Source of the DNA: a bacterium
Lineage (GTDB): Bacteria > Desulfobacterota > JAPLJL01
Length of the DNA stretch: 19,919 nt
Direction of reading: 5' to 3'
NCBI GenBank assembly: GCA_028713675.1
Contig: JAQTNV010000061.1
Coordinates: 1-19,919, forward strand
Both the position numbers and the translations under genes were made by a program. The notes beneath the pieces are model-generated. The model saw only the letters and a list, made by a program, of their open reading frames with translations, made no database searches and was not told the origin of the DNA. This document shows, in pieces, positions 6,009 to 14,284 of the stretch (positions are counted from its first letter, which is position 1; each line of letters starts with the position of its first letter).

Positions 6009-7376
6009 CTATTTACCTTTCCCGGGAAAGAGAGTGTTTAAAAAATCCGAAATATTTTTCACTCCAGTTACCTGAAAATTTTTGTCATTATATTGTAACC
6101 GGTTTTGATTTGACAAGGGAAGGAAACAGCCCTTGAATCCCAGGCGCCGGGCTTCCTGGATCCGGATTTCCGGCTGGGTCACGCCCCGGATCTCCCCGGC
6201 CAGGCCGATTTCCCCGAAAAAAATGGCGTCGGGGTCAACCGGGATCCCGGAAAAGCTGGAAGCCAGGGCGGCGGCCAGGGCAAGGTCGGAGGCCGGTTCG
6301 GTGACCCGGATCCCTCCGGCGGCGTTGGCAAAGATATCCTGCCCGGAGAGGGCCAGACCGCCGCGTTTGTCCAGAACCGCGACCAGGAGATTCAGGCGGT
6401 TGGGGTCAAGCCCGATCACGTTCCGGCGCGGGATCCCGAAAGGGGTGGAGGTGGTCAGGGCCTGGATTTCCACCAGGACCGGGCGGGTTCCCTCCAGACT
6501 GGCGGTCACGGCGGAGCCGGGGGCGTCGAGCGGACGTTCGGCGAGAAAGGCGGCGGAGGGATTTTTAACCTCGGCCAGGCTGGATTCCGTCATCTCGAAA
6601 ACCCCGATCTCGTTGGTGGAGCCGAACCGGTTTTTCACCGCCCGGAGGATCCGGTAGGGGGAGGAGGAATCTCCTTCCAGGTAAAGGACGGTATCCACCA
6701 GGTGCTCGATCAGTTTAGGGCCGGCGATCGCGCCTTCCTTGGTCACGTGGCCGATGAGAAAGAGCGCGAACCCGCCGGTTTTGGCGGCGGAGACCAGTCC
6801 GTCCACCACCGTGCGCAGCTGGCTGAAGGAGCCGGGGGGGGATTCAAGTTCATCCGAATTTACCGATTGGATGGAATCCACCGTCGCCACCTGCGGGGAA
6901 AAACTGGAAAACTGGGCGAGGATGGGTTCCAGGGAGGTTTCCGGGTATAGATAAAGGAGAGGGGAATCCACCCCGAGACGTTCACCCCGGAGGCGGACCT
7001 GGGCGGCGGATTCCTCTCCGCTGACGTAAAGGCACTTGATTTTCCGGCGGGCCAGCTGATTCAGAAGCTGCAGGACCAGGGTGGATTTGCCGATACCCGG
7101 ATCCCCCCCGATTAATATCACCGATCCCGGGACGATCCCGCCCCCCAGCACCCGGTCCACTTCCTCGATCCCGGTTTTGATCCGGGCTTCGCCGTCCGCC
7201 TGGATTTCCGGGAAGGGGATCGGGACTGATCCGGAATTTCCCCGCGGTTTTTCCGGCCGGGAAACGGATTCGGCGGCAAAGGTGTCCCAGCCCTGGCATT
7301 CCGGGCAGCGCCCGAGCCATTTGGGGGAACGGTACCCGCAGGATTGGCAGATGAACTGGACCTTATCCTTGCTCAT
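6009..7376 (-). CDS. radA: DNA repair protein RadA (Sms)
   Basis: RadA is a RecA-like ATPase that promotes branch migration during recombinational repair. The 455 residues, normal length, show all three parts. The N-terminal C4 zinc finger has CQSC and CPEC (Cys 10, 13, 24, 27). The ATPase domain has Walker A GGDPGIGKST and the signature KNRFGSTNEIGVFEM. A C-terminal Lon-protease-like domain includes VTASLEGTRPVLVEIQAL, GIPRRNVIGLDPNRL and FFGEIGLAGEIRGV. The ATG at 7374-7376 has only a weak AAGA ahead of it. Two bases after its stop begins the UshA-like selenoprotein gene, whose ribosome binding site lies inside the radA end, so the two are probably co-transcribed. Upstream is a copy of the intergenic palindromic element. 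Confidence 0.97.
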   Translation of the reverse strand: MSKDKVQFICQSCGYRSPKWLGRCPECQGWDTFAAESVSRPEKPRGNSGSVPIPFPEIQADGEARIKTGIEEVDRVLGGGIVPGSVILIGGDPGIGKSTLVLQLLNQLARRKIKCLYVSGEESAAQVRLRGERLGVDSPLLYLYPETSLEPILAQFSSFSPQVATVDSIQSVNSDELESPPGSFSQLRTVVDGLVSAAKTGGFALFLIGHVTKEGAIAGPKLIEHLVDTVLYLEGDSSSPYRILRAVKNRFGSTNEIGVFEMTESSLAEVKNPSAAFLAERPLDAPGSAVTASLEGTRPVLVEIQALTTSTPFGIPRRNVIGLDPNRLNLLVAVLDKRGGLALSGQDIFANAAGGIRVTEPASDLALAAALASSFSGIPVDPDAIFFGEIGLAGEIRGVTQPEIRIQEARRLGFKGCFLPLSNQNRLQYNDKNFQVTGVKNISDFLNTLFPGKGK

Positions 7377-7402
7377 TCTTGAATAAATGGTTTTACGTAA
7401 TT

Positions 7403-7494
7403 CGGTTGCGCCGCTCGTTTCGGAAATCGTTATACGTCCGGGGTTTTAAAATACCGAAAACCTCAGGACGGTAAACGTAACGAGTTGCCCAACC
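7403..7494. repeat. Intergenic palindromic element, copy A (UDG gene / radA)
   Basis: A 92-base element with left arm CGGTTGCGCCGCTCGTTTCG (7403-7422) and right arm CGTAACGAGTTGCCCAACC (about 7476-7494). The right arm is an imperfect reverse complement of the left. The interior carries a TTTTAAAA core. It belongs to the family seen again at 10407, 11412 and 14285. Confidence 0.75.
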
Positions 7495-7520
7495 TTAACC
7501 CTATCATAGAACAGTTACCC

Positions 7521-8366
7521 TTACCCGTTGGTTTTTCCGGACTTCGATCCCGGATTCAGCAGTTCCTCCCGGAGGGCTTTGAAATCCTCCCAGGACTCGC
7601 GCTTCCGGCCGGGACTGCGGAGGAGAAATGCCGGATGGTAGGTCGGAAGAAGGATTCCCTGCCAGTCCGCCTGGCCGGGACGCGGAACGCGGTAAGTCAG
7701 GAATTTTCCCCGGATCTGGGTGATCGGTTGCTTATTGCCCAGGAGGGCGTTAGTGGCGGGCGCGCCCAGGGAGACAGTCAGCCGCGGATTGATGCAGAGA
7801 ATCTGGGCGGCCAGGAACGGGCGGCAGGTCTCCACCTCGTCAGGCAGGGGCACCCGATTCTCCGGGGGCCGGCATTTGACGATGTTGGCGATATAAACAT
7901 CCCGGCGGGTGAGGTTGATGGCGGCCAGGATCTTGTCCAGGAGCTGTCCCGCCCGTCCCACGAAAGGTTCACCTTTCAAATCCTCATCATGGCCGGGACC
8001 TTCTCCCACGAGCAGAATCTCCGCGTGGGGATTGCCGACCCCGAAAACCAGTCGGTTCCGTTGCTCGGAAAGGCGGCAGCGGGAACAGTCCTTCAATAAT
8101 TCCTGGATTTCCTCCAGGGACCGAAAAGCCGGGAGGGCCGGCGGCCGGCTGGCGGTTTTGGGCGCGAGGTCGGGAAAAAGTTCCCGGGTATCGGCGGCCG
8201 CCAGGGGAGAGGGCTCCGCGGCCGGGGCCGGAGCGGGGGGCACGGAAGCGGAAACCGGCGGTCGGGGGGAATTGATAAAATCCCTGATTCCCCAGTTTTT
8301 CAACTCCCGGACACTGGCTCTCAAGCTTTTTACGATTTCGAGAAGTTCCGCTTCCGGACGAGGCAT
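7521..8366 (-). CDS. Family 4 uracil-DNA glycosylase (Fe-S)
   Basis: Removes uracil from DNA as the first step of base excision repair. The 281 residues end in a complete family 4 UDG domain. [11 protein letters not shown] (about 94-104) gives the first two Fe-S cysteines, and KCRPPENRV plus ETCRPFL give the other two. [20 protein letters not shown] is the catalytic and uracil-binding loop, and [12 protein letters not shown] is the HPA motif near the C-terminus. The first roughly 90 residues are a helix followed by a Pro/Ala-rich low-complexity linker (about 33-70), common as an accessory N-terminus in this family. The start ATG is at 8364-8366. The 86 bases before it (8367-8452) are AT-rich and could carry its own promoter. 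Confidence 0.93.
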   Translation of the reverse strand: MPRPEAELLEIVKSLRASVRELKNWGIRDFINSPRPPVSASVPPAPAPAAEPSPLAAADTRELFPDLAPKTASRPPALPAFRSLEEIQELLKDCSRCRLSEQRNRLVFGVGNPHAEILLVGEGPGHDEDLKGEPFVGRAGQLLDKILAAINLTRRDVYIANIVKCRPPENRVPLPDEVETCRPFLAAQILCINPRLTVSLGAPATNALLGNKQPITQIRGKFLTYRVPRPGQADWQGILLPTYHPAFLLRSPGRKRESWEDFKALREELLNPGSKSGKTNG

Positions 8367-8452
8367 ATTTTCGGCAAAAATAAATAATTAAGAATCAAAA
8401 CGCAAAATGAAATATTTAAAACAAAAATTTCAGGCAAGTCATCCGCCCGACG

Positions 8453-9679
8453 CTATGTTTTACGTGCGTGCCGGGGTTGCAGGATTTTAACCACCCGATC
8501 CAGGATTCTTTCCGCCACCTCCTCTTTGGAGAGAAGAGGGAGTTCCTCGACTTTATCCGGGGGCGAGATCAGGTAAACCTGATTGGTGGAAACCTCGAAT
8601 CCCGACCCCGGACGGGAAATGTCATTGGCCACGATCAGGTCCAGGTTCTTGGCCCGGAGCTTGGCCAGGGCGTGGGGGATGGTTTTTTCGCTTTCCGCGG
8701 CGAATCCGACGAGAATCCGGCCCCGCCGGGGCTTTTGCGAAATTTCTTTCAGGATGTCCGGGGTGGAAGTCAATTCCAGCAGGCGGTCCGCGGCCTTCTG
8801 CTCGCTTTTTTTCTGTTTTTGCGGATGGGAGTGGCGGGGGCGGAAATCCGCGACCGCCGCGGCCATGACCAGGACCTGGGCCGAGGAATAAAGTTCCTCG
8901 GTTTTTTTCTTGAGCTCCTCGGCGGTTTCGATCCGGACCAGATCAATCCCGGGAGGCGCGGGCAGCTGGGTGGGGCCGGAAATCAGGGTGACCCGGGCGC
9001 CCCGGCGGGCCGCCACCCGGGCCAGTTCGTAACCCATTCTCCCCGAACTGCGGTTGGAGAGCACCCGGACCGGATCGAGCGGCTCCCGGGTGGGGCCGGC
9101 CGTGACCAGGATGGTCCGTCCCGAGAGATCCAGGCCGTGGGCGATCCCCTTGATCCGGTCGAGGATTTCCTCCGGTTCCGCCATCCGCCCGGGACCTTCG
9201 TCCCCGCAGGCCAGCTCCCCGGAGTCCGGTCCGACCGTCAGGACCCCCCATTTTTTCAGGCGCCGCAGGTTTTCCTGCACGGCCGGGTTCCGGTACATGC
9301 TGGCGTTCATGGCCGGGGCCAGGAGGATGGGGACCGGGCGTCCCAGCCCGTAAGTGAGCATGGTGGTGAGCAGATCGTCGGCGATCCCGGAGGCGAACTT
9401 GCCCAGGAGATTGGCGGTGGCGGGCGCCACCACGATGAGCCGGGCTTTTTCGGAGAGCCGGATATGATCGAAGGGGTGGGCCGATTCGCTTTCATCCAGG
9501 GCCACCCGGTTTTGCGCGAGGGCCTCGAAGAGCAGCGGCGAGATAAACCGCCGGGCGTTCCTGGTCATCACGCAGTGGACCTCGGCTCCTTCCCGGCGGA
9601 GCAGGCGGGTGAGCTCAGCGGATTTGTAAATGGCGATGCCCCCGGTCAGACCGAGGAGAATGGGAGTATCCTTCAGCAT
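8453..9679 (-). CDS. coaBC: Bifunctional phosphopantothenoylcysteine decarboxylase / phosphopantothenate-cysteine ligase
   Basis: Catalyses two consecutive steps of coenzyme A synthesis: ligation of cysteine to 4'-phosphopantothenate, then decarboxylation to 4'-phosphopantetheine. In the 408 residues the N-terminal CoaC flavoprotein domain has LTGGIAIYK, the active-site His72 in HIRLS, PAMNASMY (122-129) for substrate, and Cys158 in GELACGDEGPGRM, which reduces the intermediate. The CoaB domain starts near 188 with ILVTAGPTREPLDPVRV, followed by SNRSSGRMGYELA and MAAAVADFRP. Length and domain order are standard. The ATG at 9677-9679 has no clear ribosome binding site. It is divergent from the arginine decarboxylase gene; the 117-base gap holds that gene's promoter. 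Confidence 0.97.
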   Translation of the reverse strand: MLKDTPILLGLTGGIAIYKSAELTRLLRREGAEVHCVMTRNARRFISPLLFEALAQNRVALDESESAHPFDHIRLSEKARLIVVAPATANLLGKFASGIADDLLTTMLTYGLGRPVPILLAPAMNASMYRNPAVQENLRRLKKWGVLTVGPDSGELACGDEGPGRMAEPEEILDRIKGIAHGLDLSGRTILVTAGPTREPLDPVRVLSNRSSGRMGYELARVAARRGARVTLISGPTQLPAPPGIDLVRIETAEELKKKTEELYSSAQVLVMAAAVADFRPRHSHPQKQKKSEQKAADRLLELTSTPDILKEISQKPRRGRILVGFAAESEKTIPHALAKLRAKNLDLIVANDISRPGSGFEVSTNQVYLISPPDKVEELPLLSKEEVAERILDRVVKILQPRHARKT

Positions 9680-9725
9680 GATGGGTCTAGTTTATTCCGG
9701 GAGTCGCCGGGGGTCAACCGCGGCG

Positions 9726-9753
9726 TTGACATTGGTGCGATTAATTTTATAAT
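9726..9753 (+). promoter_or_regulatory. Near-perfect sigma-70 type promoter for the arginine decarboxylase gene
   Basis: TTGACA (9726-9731), a 16-base spacer and TATAAT (9748-9753) both match consensus exactly. The expected transcript start is about 9760, giving a short leader before the ATG at 9797. This is the best promoter in the window and suggests strong transcription of the putrescine pair. Confidence 0.75.
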
Positions 9754-9796
9754 GCATTTGACAAACTGTCTGACCGATTCAGTGAGGATGGAAGCT

Positions 9797-10381
9797 ATGA
9801 GCCAAATTGACATCTTCCCGATCAATACCATGGGTATGTATATCCCGCGCCGGCTTTTCCTGACCAAGGGGATGGGCAAACACAAGGAGAAACTGACCTC
9901 CTTCGAGATGGCCCTCCGGGATGCCGGGATCGCCGGCTTGAATCTGGTGCGGGTTTCCAGCATTGTCCCGCCCAGCTGCAAGCTGATCTCCAAGGCCGAG
10001 GGCCTGAAGCGGGTCCTGCCCGGGCAGATCGTTTTCGTGGTCCTCTCCGAGAACGCCTCCGACGAGCCCCACCGCCTAATCGCCGCCTCCGTCGGGCTGG
10101 CCATCCCCAAGAAGGAGACCCAGCACGGTTATCTTTCCGAACATCACAGCTTCGGCCAGACCGAGAAGGTGGCCGGGGATTACGCCGAAGACCTGGCGGC
10201 TTACATGCTGGCCACGATTCTGGGGGTGGATTTCGACCCGGATAAGAGTTACGACGCCAAGAAGGAAATCTGGAAAATCAGCGGGCATATCGTCGTCACC
10301 CGGAACATCACCCAGTCGGCCACCTGCGATAAGAAGGGCCTCTGGACCACGGTGGTGTCGGCCGCGGTGTTTCTGGATTAA
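9797..10381 (+). CDS. pdaD: Pyruvoyl-dependent arginine decarboxylase
   Basis: Decarboxylates arginine to agmatine using a covalently bound pyruvoyl group made by self-cleavage of the proenzyme. The 194-residue frame contains the cleavage site VRVSSIVPPSC, with the break expected between Ser54 and Ser55. It also has PPSCKLISKAEGL, GQIVFVVLSENASDEPHRLI and GYLSEHHSFGQT, whose Glu115 matches the conserved catalytic Glu of the family. I chose the ATG at 9797 because GAGG lies nine bases before it. The ATG at 9788 sits directly on that sequence and is unlikely. The next gene is agmatinase, in the same direction, completing arginine to putrescine. Confidence 0.93.
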   Translation: MSQIDIFPINTMGMYIPRRLFLTKGMGKHKEKLTSFEMALRDAGIAGLNLVRVSSIVPPSCKLISKAEGLKRVLPGQIVFVVLSENASDEPHRLIAASVGLAIPKKETQHGYLSEHHSFGQTEKVAGDYAEDLAAYMLATILGVDFDPDKSYDAKKEIWKISGHIVVTRNITQSATCDKKGLWTTVVSAAVFLD

Positions 10382-10406
10382 CCCCATTTTCATAGGTTAG
10401 GTTTAT

Positions 10407-10500
10407 CGGTTGCGGTTTCGCGGCTCGTTTCGGTTGGGTTTTGCGGTTACGGTTTTAAAGCCTAAAAACGCCGCCGATGGACGACACGAGCAGCGCAACC
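10407..10500. repeat. Intergenic palindromic element, copy B (pdaD / speB)
   Basis: A 94-base element. The left arm starts CGGTTGCGG and ends GCGGCTCGTTTCG (10407-10432); the right arm is ACGACACGAGCAGCGCAACC (10481-10500). A TTTTAAA core lies between them. Partial complementarity extends outward (GGTTTATC on the left, ACATAACC on the right). No ribosome binding site for speB is visible after it. Confidence 0.75.
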
Positions 10501-10532
10501 TATCAACATAACCCGATAAAATATATTTCTTC

Positions 10533-11405
10533 ATGAAATCTCAACCAGCATTTCTCGGAATTAATCATCCCTATAAATCGTCCCGGGTGGTGGTCATCCA
10601 GGCGCCTTACGAACGGACTACTTCCTATCTGAAAGGGACCGTCCGGGGGCCCCGGAAGATCGTCGAGGCTTCCGGCCAGGTGGAATTTTTTGATGAAGAG
10701 TTATGGACGGATCCCTCCCGGCTGGGAATCCACACCCCCGCGCCGTTGAATTTCACCGGCCGAAAACCCGAAGCGGCTCTGGGGATGATCGCCCGGGAAG
10801 TCGGGGAGTCTTTTCGCGCGGGGAAGTTCCCGGTCCTGCTGGGAGGCGAACACACGGTGACCGCCGGGGCGATCCAGGGGCTGAAAGACCGGGCGGATTT
10901 TTCGGTTTTGTATTTTGACGCCCACCCGGACCTCCGGTACGACTATGAAGGGAGCAGATACAGCCACGCCTGCGCCGCCCGCCGGGTGTACGAAATGAAT
11001 CCGAACCTGGTGATTTTCGGGGCCCGGACTTTTTGCGAGGATCAGGCCGAATTTTTAAAGCGGAATCCGGTCCCGATCTTCTGGGCGCACGACCTGGCCC
11101 GCTCGCCCCGGCTCTGGGATAAAATTATCCCCGAGCTGAAACCCGACGTTTACCTTTCCATCGATCTCGACGGCTTCGACCCGGCGATCATGCCGGCGGT
11201 GGGGACCCCGGTGCCGGGGGGGATCGGCTGGTACGACTTTTTAAATCTGGTAAAGATGGTGGCGAAAAAAAGGCGGATTATCGGGTGTGACGTGGTCGAA
11301 CTCCGCCCCCAGAAAGGTTTTGAGCATTGCGATTTTACCGCCGCCCGCCTGCTCTACCGGGTTCTCGGGTATGCCCTGCATAAAGAATTGAAGGTTCATC
11401 TCTAA
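10533..11405 (+). CDS. speB: Agmatinase (ureohydrolase family)
   Basis: Hydrolyses agmatine to putrescine and urea at a binuclear manganese centre. The 290 residues carry all metal ligands of the arginase/agmatinase fold: His107 in GGEHT, Asp129, His131 and Asp133 in YFDAHPDLRYDYEG, and Asp211 and Asp213 in SIDLDGFDP. SHACAARR (His145) follows the metal loop as in agmatinases. The preceding pyruvoyl arginine decarboxylase supports agmatine, rather than arginine or formiminoglutamate, as substrate. The start ATG has no obvious Shine-Dalgarno sequence, and the 151-base gap before it is mostly palindromic element B. The gene may be expressed from the pdaD promoter. Confidence 0.92.
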   Translation: MKSQPAFLGINHPYKSSRVVVIQAPYERTTSYLKGTVRGPRKIVEASGQVEFFDEELWTDPSRLGIHTPAPLNFTGRKPEAALGMIAREVGESFRAGKFPVLLGGEHTVTAGAIQGLKDRADFSVLYFDAHPDLRYDYEGSRYSHACAARRVYEMNPNLVIFGARTFCEDQAEFLKRNPVPIFWAHDLARSPRLWDKIIPELKPDVYLSIDLDGFDPAIMPAVGTPVPGGIGWYDFLNLVKMVAKKRRIIGCDVVELRPQKGFEHCDFTAARLLYRVLGYALHKELKVHL

Positions 11406-11411
11406 GTTATA

Positions 11412-11510
11412 CGGTTGCGGTTGCACCGCTCGTTTCGTTATCCGGTTAAGGTTTTTCGGGGTTGAAAGACGAAGGACGAATGACGGTTGACGACACGAGC
11501 TGCCCAACCG
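11412..11510. repeat. Intergenic palindromic element, copy C (speB / MBL gene, convergent)
   Basis: A 99-base element filling the gap between two converging genes. The left arm begins CGGTTGCGG and ends ACCGCTCGTTTCG (11412-11437); the right arm is CGACACGAGCTGCCCAACCG (11491-11510). Its arms have the same ends as copies A, B and D. At this site the fold could also act as a terminator for both sides, although no clear T-tract follows. Confidence 0.75.
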
Positions 11511-11526
11511 ATCAACGTAAGCCGTT

Positions 11527-12405
11527 TTAGGCAGGATTGGCTTTTTTCATCAAATATCTTTTAATCCCCCCGATATTCAAAATATAAGACCCCGAATATT
11601 GGGGAAAATCCTTCACCAGCGGGATATCCTCGGCGATCATTTTTAATATCTCTAATGAATCCGCGTCCGGGGTGAATTTCAAAACCTTCTCGATCGCTTT
11701 GACCCAGAGCCGGTGCTGTTTCCGGCATTCCTCGAAAACGGTTTTGTCCCGGGAAGGGCCCAGGTGGGTGAAGACCACCATCTCCGGCTTCAGGCTTTCC
11801 AGGCGGGCGATGGATTTCAGGGAAAGCTCGAAATCGTATTCGGGAGCGGGGGCCACGAGATAAAGCGGGGCTCCCGGATAGAGGCATCCGAGGGCGTCGC
11901 CGGAGAACAGGATTTTTTCCTTTTCCTCGAACAGGCAGATATGGTAGCGGGCGTGGCCCGGGGTATGGAGAACCTCCCAGCGGGTTCGGCCCAGACTGAT
12001 GGTATCGCCGTCGGTCAGCGGATGAATCTGCGCTTCCGGGATCGGGAGCATTTCTCCGATCACTTCGATGGCCGGCCCATAGGTGCGCCGGGCGCTCTGG
12101 TTGATGCGTTCGGGGTTGATCAGGTGGGGGGCGCCGATTTCATGGACGAAAACGATCAGGTTGGGATTTTCCCGCGCCAGGTGGCCGGCGGCCCCGGCGT
12201 GGTCCAGGTGGATGTGGGTGGTAATCAGGCATTTCAGGTCCTGCGGGCGGACCCCCAGGGCCGCGAGGCCCTGGATCAGTTCCTGGGCTTCAGCGGGATG
12301 GGGCGCCTCGACCAGGGCCAGGCTCTCATCCCGGATCAGGTAACACGAGTGAAAGTCGCCGACCTGGATCATTTCGATCCCGGGATAGATGTTCCGTGTT
12401 TCCAT
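11527..12405 (-). CDS. MBL-fold (metallo-beta-lactamase superfamily) hydrolase
   Basis: A 292-residue protein from the ATG at 12403-12405. A TTG at 12445-12447 would add 14 residues that fall partly in a repeat, so I reject it. The metal-binding motif THIHLDHAG (His64, His66, Asp68, His69) is intact, with TPGHARYH (third His), FSGDALG (bridging Asp) and FTHLGPSRD (last His) in order. This is the glyoxalase II-like or general metal-hydrolase arrangement, with probable zinc or iron. The C-terminal roughly 60 residues form a helical tail. The substrate is not evident and the neighbours give no clear hint. It is transcribed against speB and divergently from yjbQ. Confidence 0.85.
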   Translation of the reverse strand: METRNIYPGIEMIQVGDFHSCYLIRDESLALVEAPHPAEAQELIQGLAALGVRPQDLKCLITTHIHLDHAGAAGHLARENPNLIVFVHEIGAPHLINPERINQSARRTYGPAIEVIGEMLPIPEAQIHPLTDGDTISLGRTRWEVLHTPGHARYHICLFEEKEKILFSGDALGCLYPGAPLYLVAPAPEYDFELSLKSIARLESLKPEMVVFTHLGPSRDKTVFEECRKQHRLWVKAIEKVLKFTPDADSLEILKMIAEDIPLVKDFPQYSGSYILNIGGIKRYLMKKANPA

Positions 12406-12447
12406 AATGACGGGGATAAATTTAATTCCCCGGGGGTGATGAATCAA

Positions 12448-12577
12448 CCCTGAGCGAAGTCAAAGGGCACATCTTTCGTCATTCCCGTGAAAGCGGGAAT
12501 CCAGTTCCTTTTCTGCGATATTATGTAGGGGAGCCCCTGGTGGGCTCCCGCGGGAGGACATAAAGCCCTCCCCTACA
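12448..12577. repeat. Cluster of three unrelated palindromic intergenic repeats
   Basis: Between the MBL gene and yjbQ lie three adjacent palindromes. First, a CCCT-AGGG bounded unit with GAGCGAAGTCAAA inside (12448-12467). Second, ATTCCCG-N6-CGGGAAT (12481-12500). Third, TGTAGGGGAG paired with CTCCCCTACA (12524-12577), enclosing the hairpin GGAGCCC-CTGGT-GGGCTCC (12530-12548). All three resemble short intergenic repeats I recall as common across many environmental bacterial genomes. No coding sequence is here. Confidence 0.7.
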
Positions 12578-12611
12578 TTTAATGTTAGAAAATGTGATAA
12601 AAGTTTATTAA

Positions 12612-13013
12612 GTGGAAACAATCTCAATCAAAACCAAATCCCGGAACGAGTTCGTCGATCTTACCCGCGAAATCAACCAGGCGGTGAAGAAAAGCGGAGT
12701 GCAGGAAGGGCTGTGCCTGGTTTATGTTCCCCATACCACCGCCGGCATCACTATTAACGAAGGGGCTGATCCGGATGTAGTCAGCGATATTCTGCAACAC
12801 CTGGAGGAAATGGTCCCCGCCGGGAAGAGGTTCTTGCATGCCGAAGGAAATTCCGACGCCCACATCAAATCCACCCTGGTGGGGGCTAGCCAGCTCATTC
12901 CCGTGACCGGGGGCAAGCTCGCCCTGGGCACCTGGCAGGCGGTTTTTCTCTGTGAGTTTGACGGACCGCGAGCCCGGAATGTTTTCCTCCAGGTTGTCCC
13001 CGTCGGGAAGTGA
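12612..13013 (+). CDS. yjbQ: YjbQ family protein (UPF0047)
   Basis: A 133-residue protein of standard family length. Signature segments are YVPHTTAGITINEGADPDV (about 38-56), HAEGNSDAHIKSTLVG (about 76-91) and LGTWQAVFLCEFDGPR (about 104-119). Their conserved His, Asn and Glu residues form the presumed active site. The cellular role of the family is not settled; weak thiamine phosphate synthase-like activity has been reported for relatives. The start is GTG at 12612-12614 because no ATG gives the complete N-terminus. It stands alone ahead of the carA promoter, and no functional link with pyrimidine synthesis is evident. Confidence 0.9.
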   Translation: METISIKTKSRNEFVDLTREINQAVKKSGVQEGLCLVYVPHTTAGITINEGADPDVVSDILQHLEEMVPAGKRFLHAEGNSDAHIKSTLVGASQLIPVTGGKLALGTWQAVFLCEFDGPRARNVFLQVVPVGK

Positions 13014-13019
13014 CCGGTT

Positions 13020-13047
13020 TTGGAAAAATTTCAAATCAGGTTATAAT
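13020..13047 (+). promoter_or_regulatory. Candidate carA promoter
   Basis: TTGGAA (13020-13025), a 16-base spacer and an exact TATAAT (13042-13047) lie about 125 bases before the carA ATG. Transcription from here would include the folded leader at 13052-13122. Confidence 0.55.
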
Positions 13048-13051
13048 CAAT

Positions 13052-13122
13052 AAACCCCTCTGATTTCCTTCCGGAACAAGGTTGTTCCTCCGGGGTTTGA
13101 AGGACAAACTCATTACCCGAGG
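13052..13122 (+). promoter_or_regulatory. Structured carA leader with competing hairpins
   Basis: CCGGAACA (13071-13078) pairs with TGTTCC then CCGG (13083-13093, one T bulged), and AAACC (13052-13056) pairs with GGTTT (13094-13098), forming one long hairpin. The same GTTTG (13095-13099) can instead pair with CAAAC (13105-13109), reinforced by CCTC with CCCGAGG (13116-13122). The two folds exclude each other, as in attenuators. No uridine tract follows, so a terminator is not shown, and I do not recognise a PyrR-binding loop. Confidence 0.4.
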
Positions 13123-13171
13123 ATTGTAATTTGAAAGCCGATTTGACCGGGCTGGGCCGAGGTGTAAGCCG

Positions 13172-14263
13172 ATGAAAGCCCGAATCGCCAAGCTGGCCCT
13201 CGAAGACGGGACGGTTTATCCTGGCCGCGGGTTCGGGGCCCCCGGGGAGAGGTTCGGCGAGGTGGTTTTCAACACCAGCATGATGGGTTACCAGGAAATC
13301 CTGACCGACCCTTCCTACAAGGGCCAGATCGTCATGATGACCTATCCCCTGATCGGCAACTACGGGGTGAACCGCGAGGATGTCGAATCCCGGAAAATAT
13401 TCCTGGAGGGTTTTGTCGTCAAGGAATCGAGCCGGATCGCTTCCAACTTCCGGTCGGAGCAGGACCTGTCCGGGTATCTCGCTGAAAACGGAATCGTCGG
13501 GATCGAAGGGATCGATACCCGGGCCCTGACCCGCCATATCCGCTTGGCCGGCGCGATGAAAGGGGTAATTTCCACCGAGGATCTTGATGATTCCAATTTG
13601 ACCCGGAAGGCGAAAGCCTCTCCCGGCCTGGTCGGCCTGGACCTGGTGAAGGAAGTGGCTTCCCCTGAACCTTATTCCTGGAGCGAGGAAGGGAAATACC
13701 GGGTGGCGGTTCTCGACTGCGGGGTGAAGTACAACATCCTGCGCTGCCTGAAAGAGCACGGGTGCCGGGTTTTCGTCCTGCCCGCCCGGTCGACCGCCGA
13801 GCAAATCCTGGAAAAGAAACCGGACGGGGTTCTGCTTTCCAACGGTCCGGGTGACCCGGAAGGAGTTCCTTATGTAGCCGAGACAGTGAAGAAGCTCCTG
13901 GGACGGCTTCCGATTTTCGGGATTTGCCTGGGTCAGCAGATTCTCGGGCTTGCCCTCGGGGGCAGGACCTTCAAGCTCAAGTTCGGCCACCACGGGGGAA
14001 ACCACCCGGTCAAGGATGTCAAAAGCGGCCGGATCATGATCACCGCGCAGAATCACGGGTTCTGCGTGGATATCGATTCCCTCCCGGCGGGAAAAGTGGA
14101 AATCACCCACCTGAACCTGAACGATCAGTCCCTGGAGGGATTCCGGCATAAGGAGATCCCGGCTTTTTCGGTGCAGTTTCACCCGGAGGCCTCCCCCGGG
14201 CCACACGACGCACGATATCTGTTCGGGGAATTCATTGGGATGTTAGAAAGATGGAAAGGATAA
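13172..14263 (+). CDS. carA: Carbamoyl-phosphate synthase small (glutaminase) subunit
   Basis: Hydrolyses glutamine and channels ammonia to the large subunit for carbamoyl phosphate, which feeds pyrimidine and arginine synthesis. The 363 residues are typical. The N-terminal CPSase small-chain domain shows YQEILTDPSYKGQIV, YPLIGNYGVN and GIDTRALTRHIR. The class I glutamine amidotransferase domain has LLSNGPGDP, the nucleophile Cys252 in FGICLGQQ, and His337/Glu339 in VQFHPEA. The ATG is preceded at nine bases by GAGG (13159-13162). carB1 follows after a 172-base gap that contains palindromic element D. Confidence 0.97.
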   Translation: MKARIAKLALEDGTVYPGRGFGAPGERFGEVVFNTSMMGYQEILTDPSYKGQIVMMTYPLIGNYGVNREDVESRKIFLEGFVVKESSRIASNFRSEQDLSGYLAENGIVGIEGIDTRALTRHIRLAGAMKGVISTEDLDDSNLTRKAKASPGLVGLDLVKEVASPEPYSWSEEGKYRVAVLDCGVKYNILRCLKEHGCRVFVLPARSTAEQILEKKPDGVLLSNGPGDPEGVPYVAETVKKLLGRLPIFGICLGQQILGLALGGRTFKLKFGHHGGNHPVKDVKSGRIMITAQNHGFCVDIDSLPAGKVEITHLNLNDQSLEGFRHKEIPAFSVQFHPEASPGPHDARYLFGEFIGMLERWKG

Positions 14264-14284
14264 CATTGGTCAGGGGGAGTTGAT

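Noticed and set aside
8468-9796. A long plus-strand frame opposite coaBC, continuous with pdaD.
   Set aside because: It is an antisense shadow of coaBC with Gly/Arg/Pro-rich composition. The real decarboxylase starts at 9797 with its own promoter and ribosome binding site.
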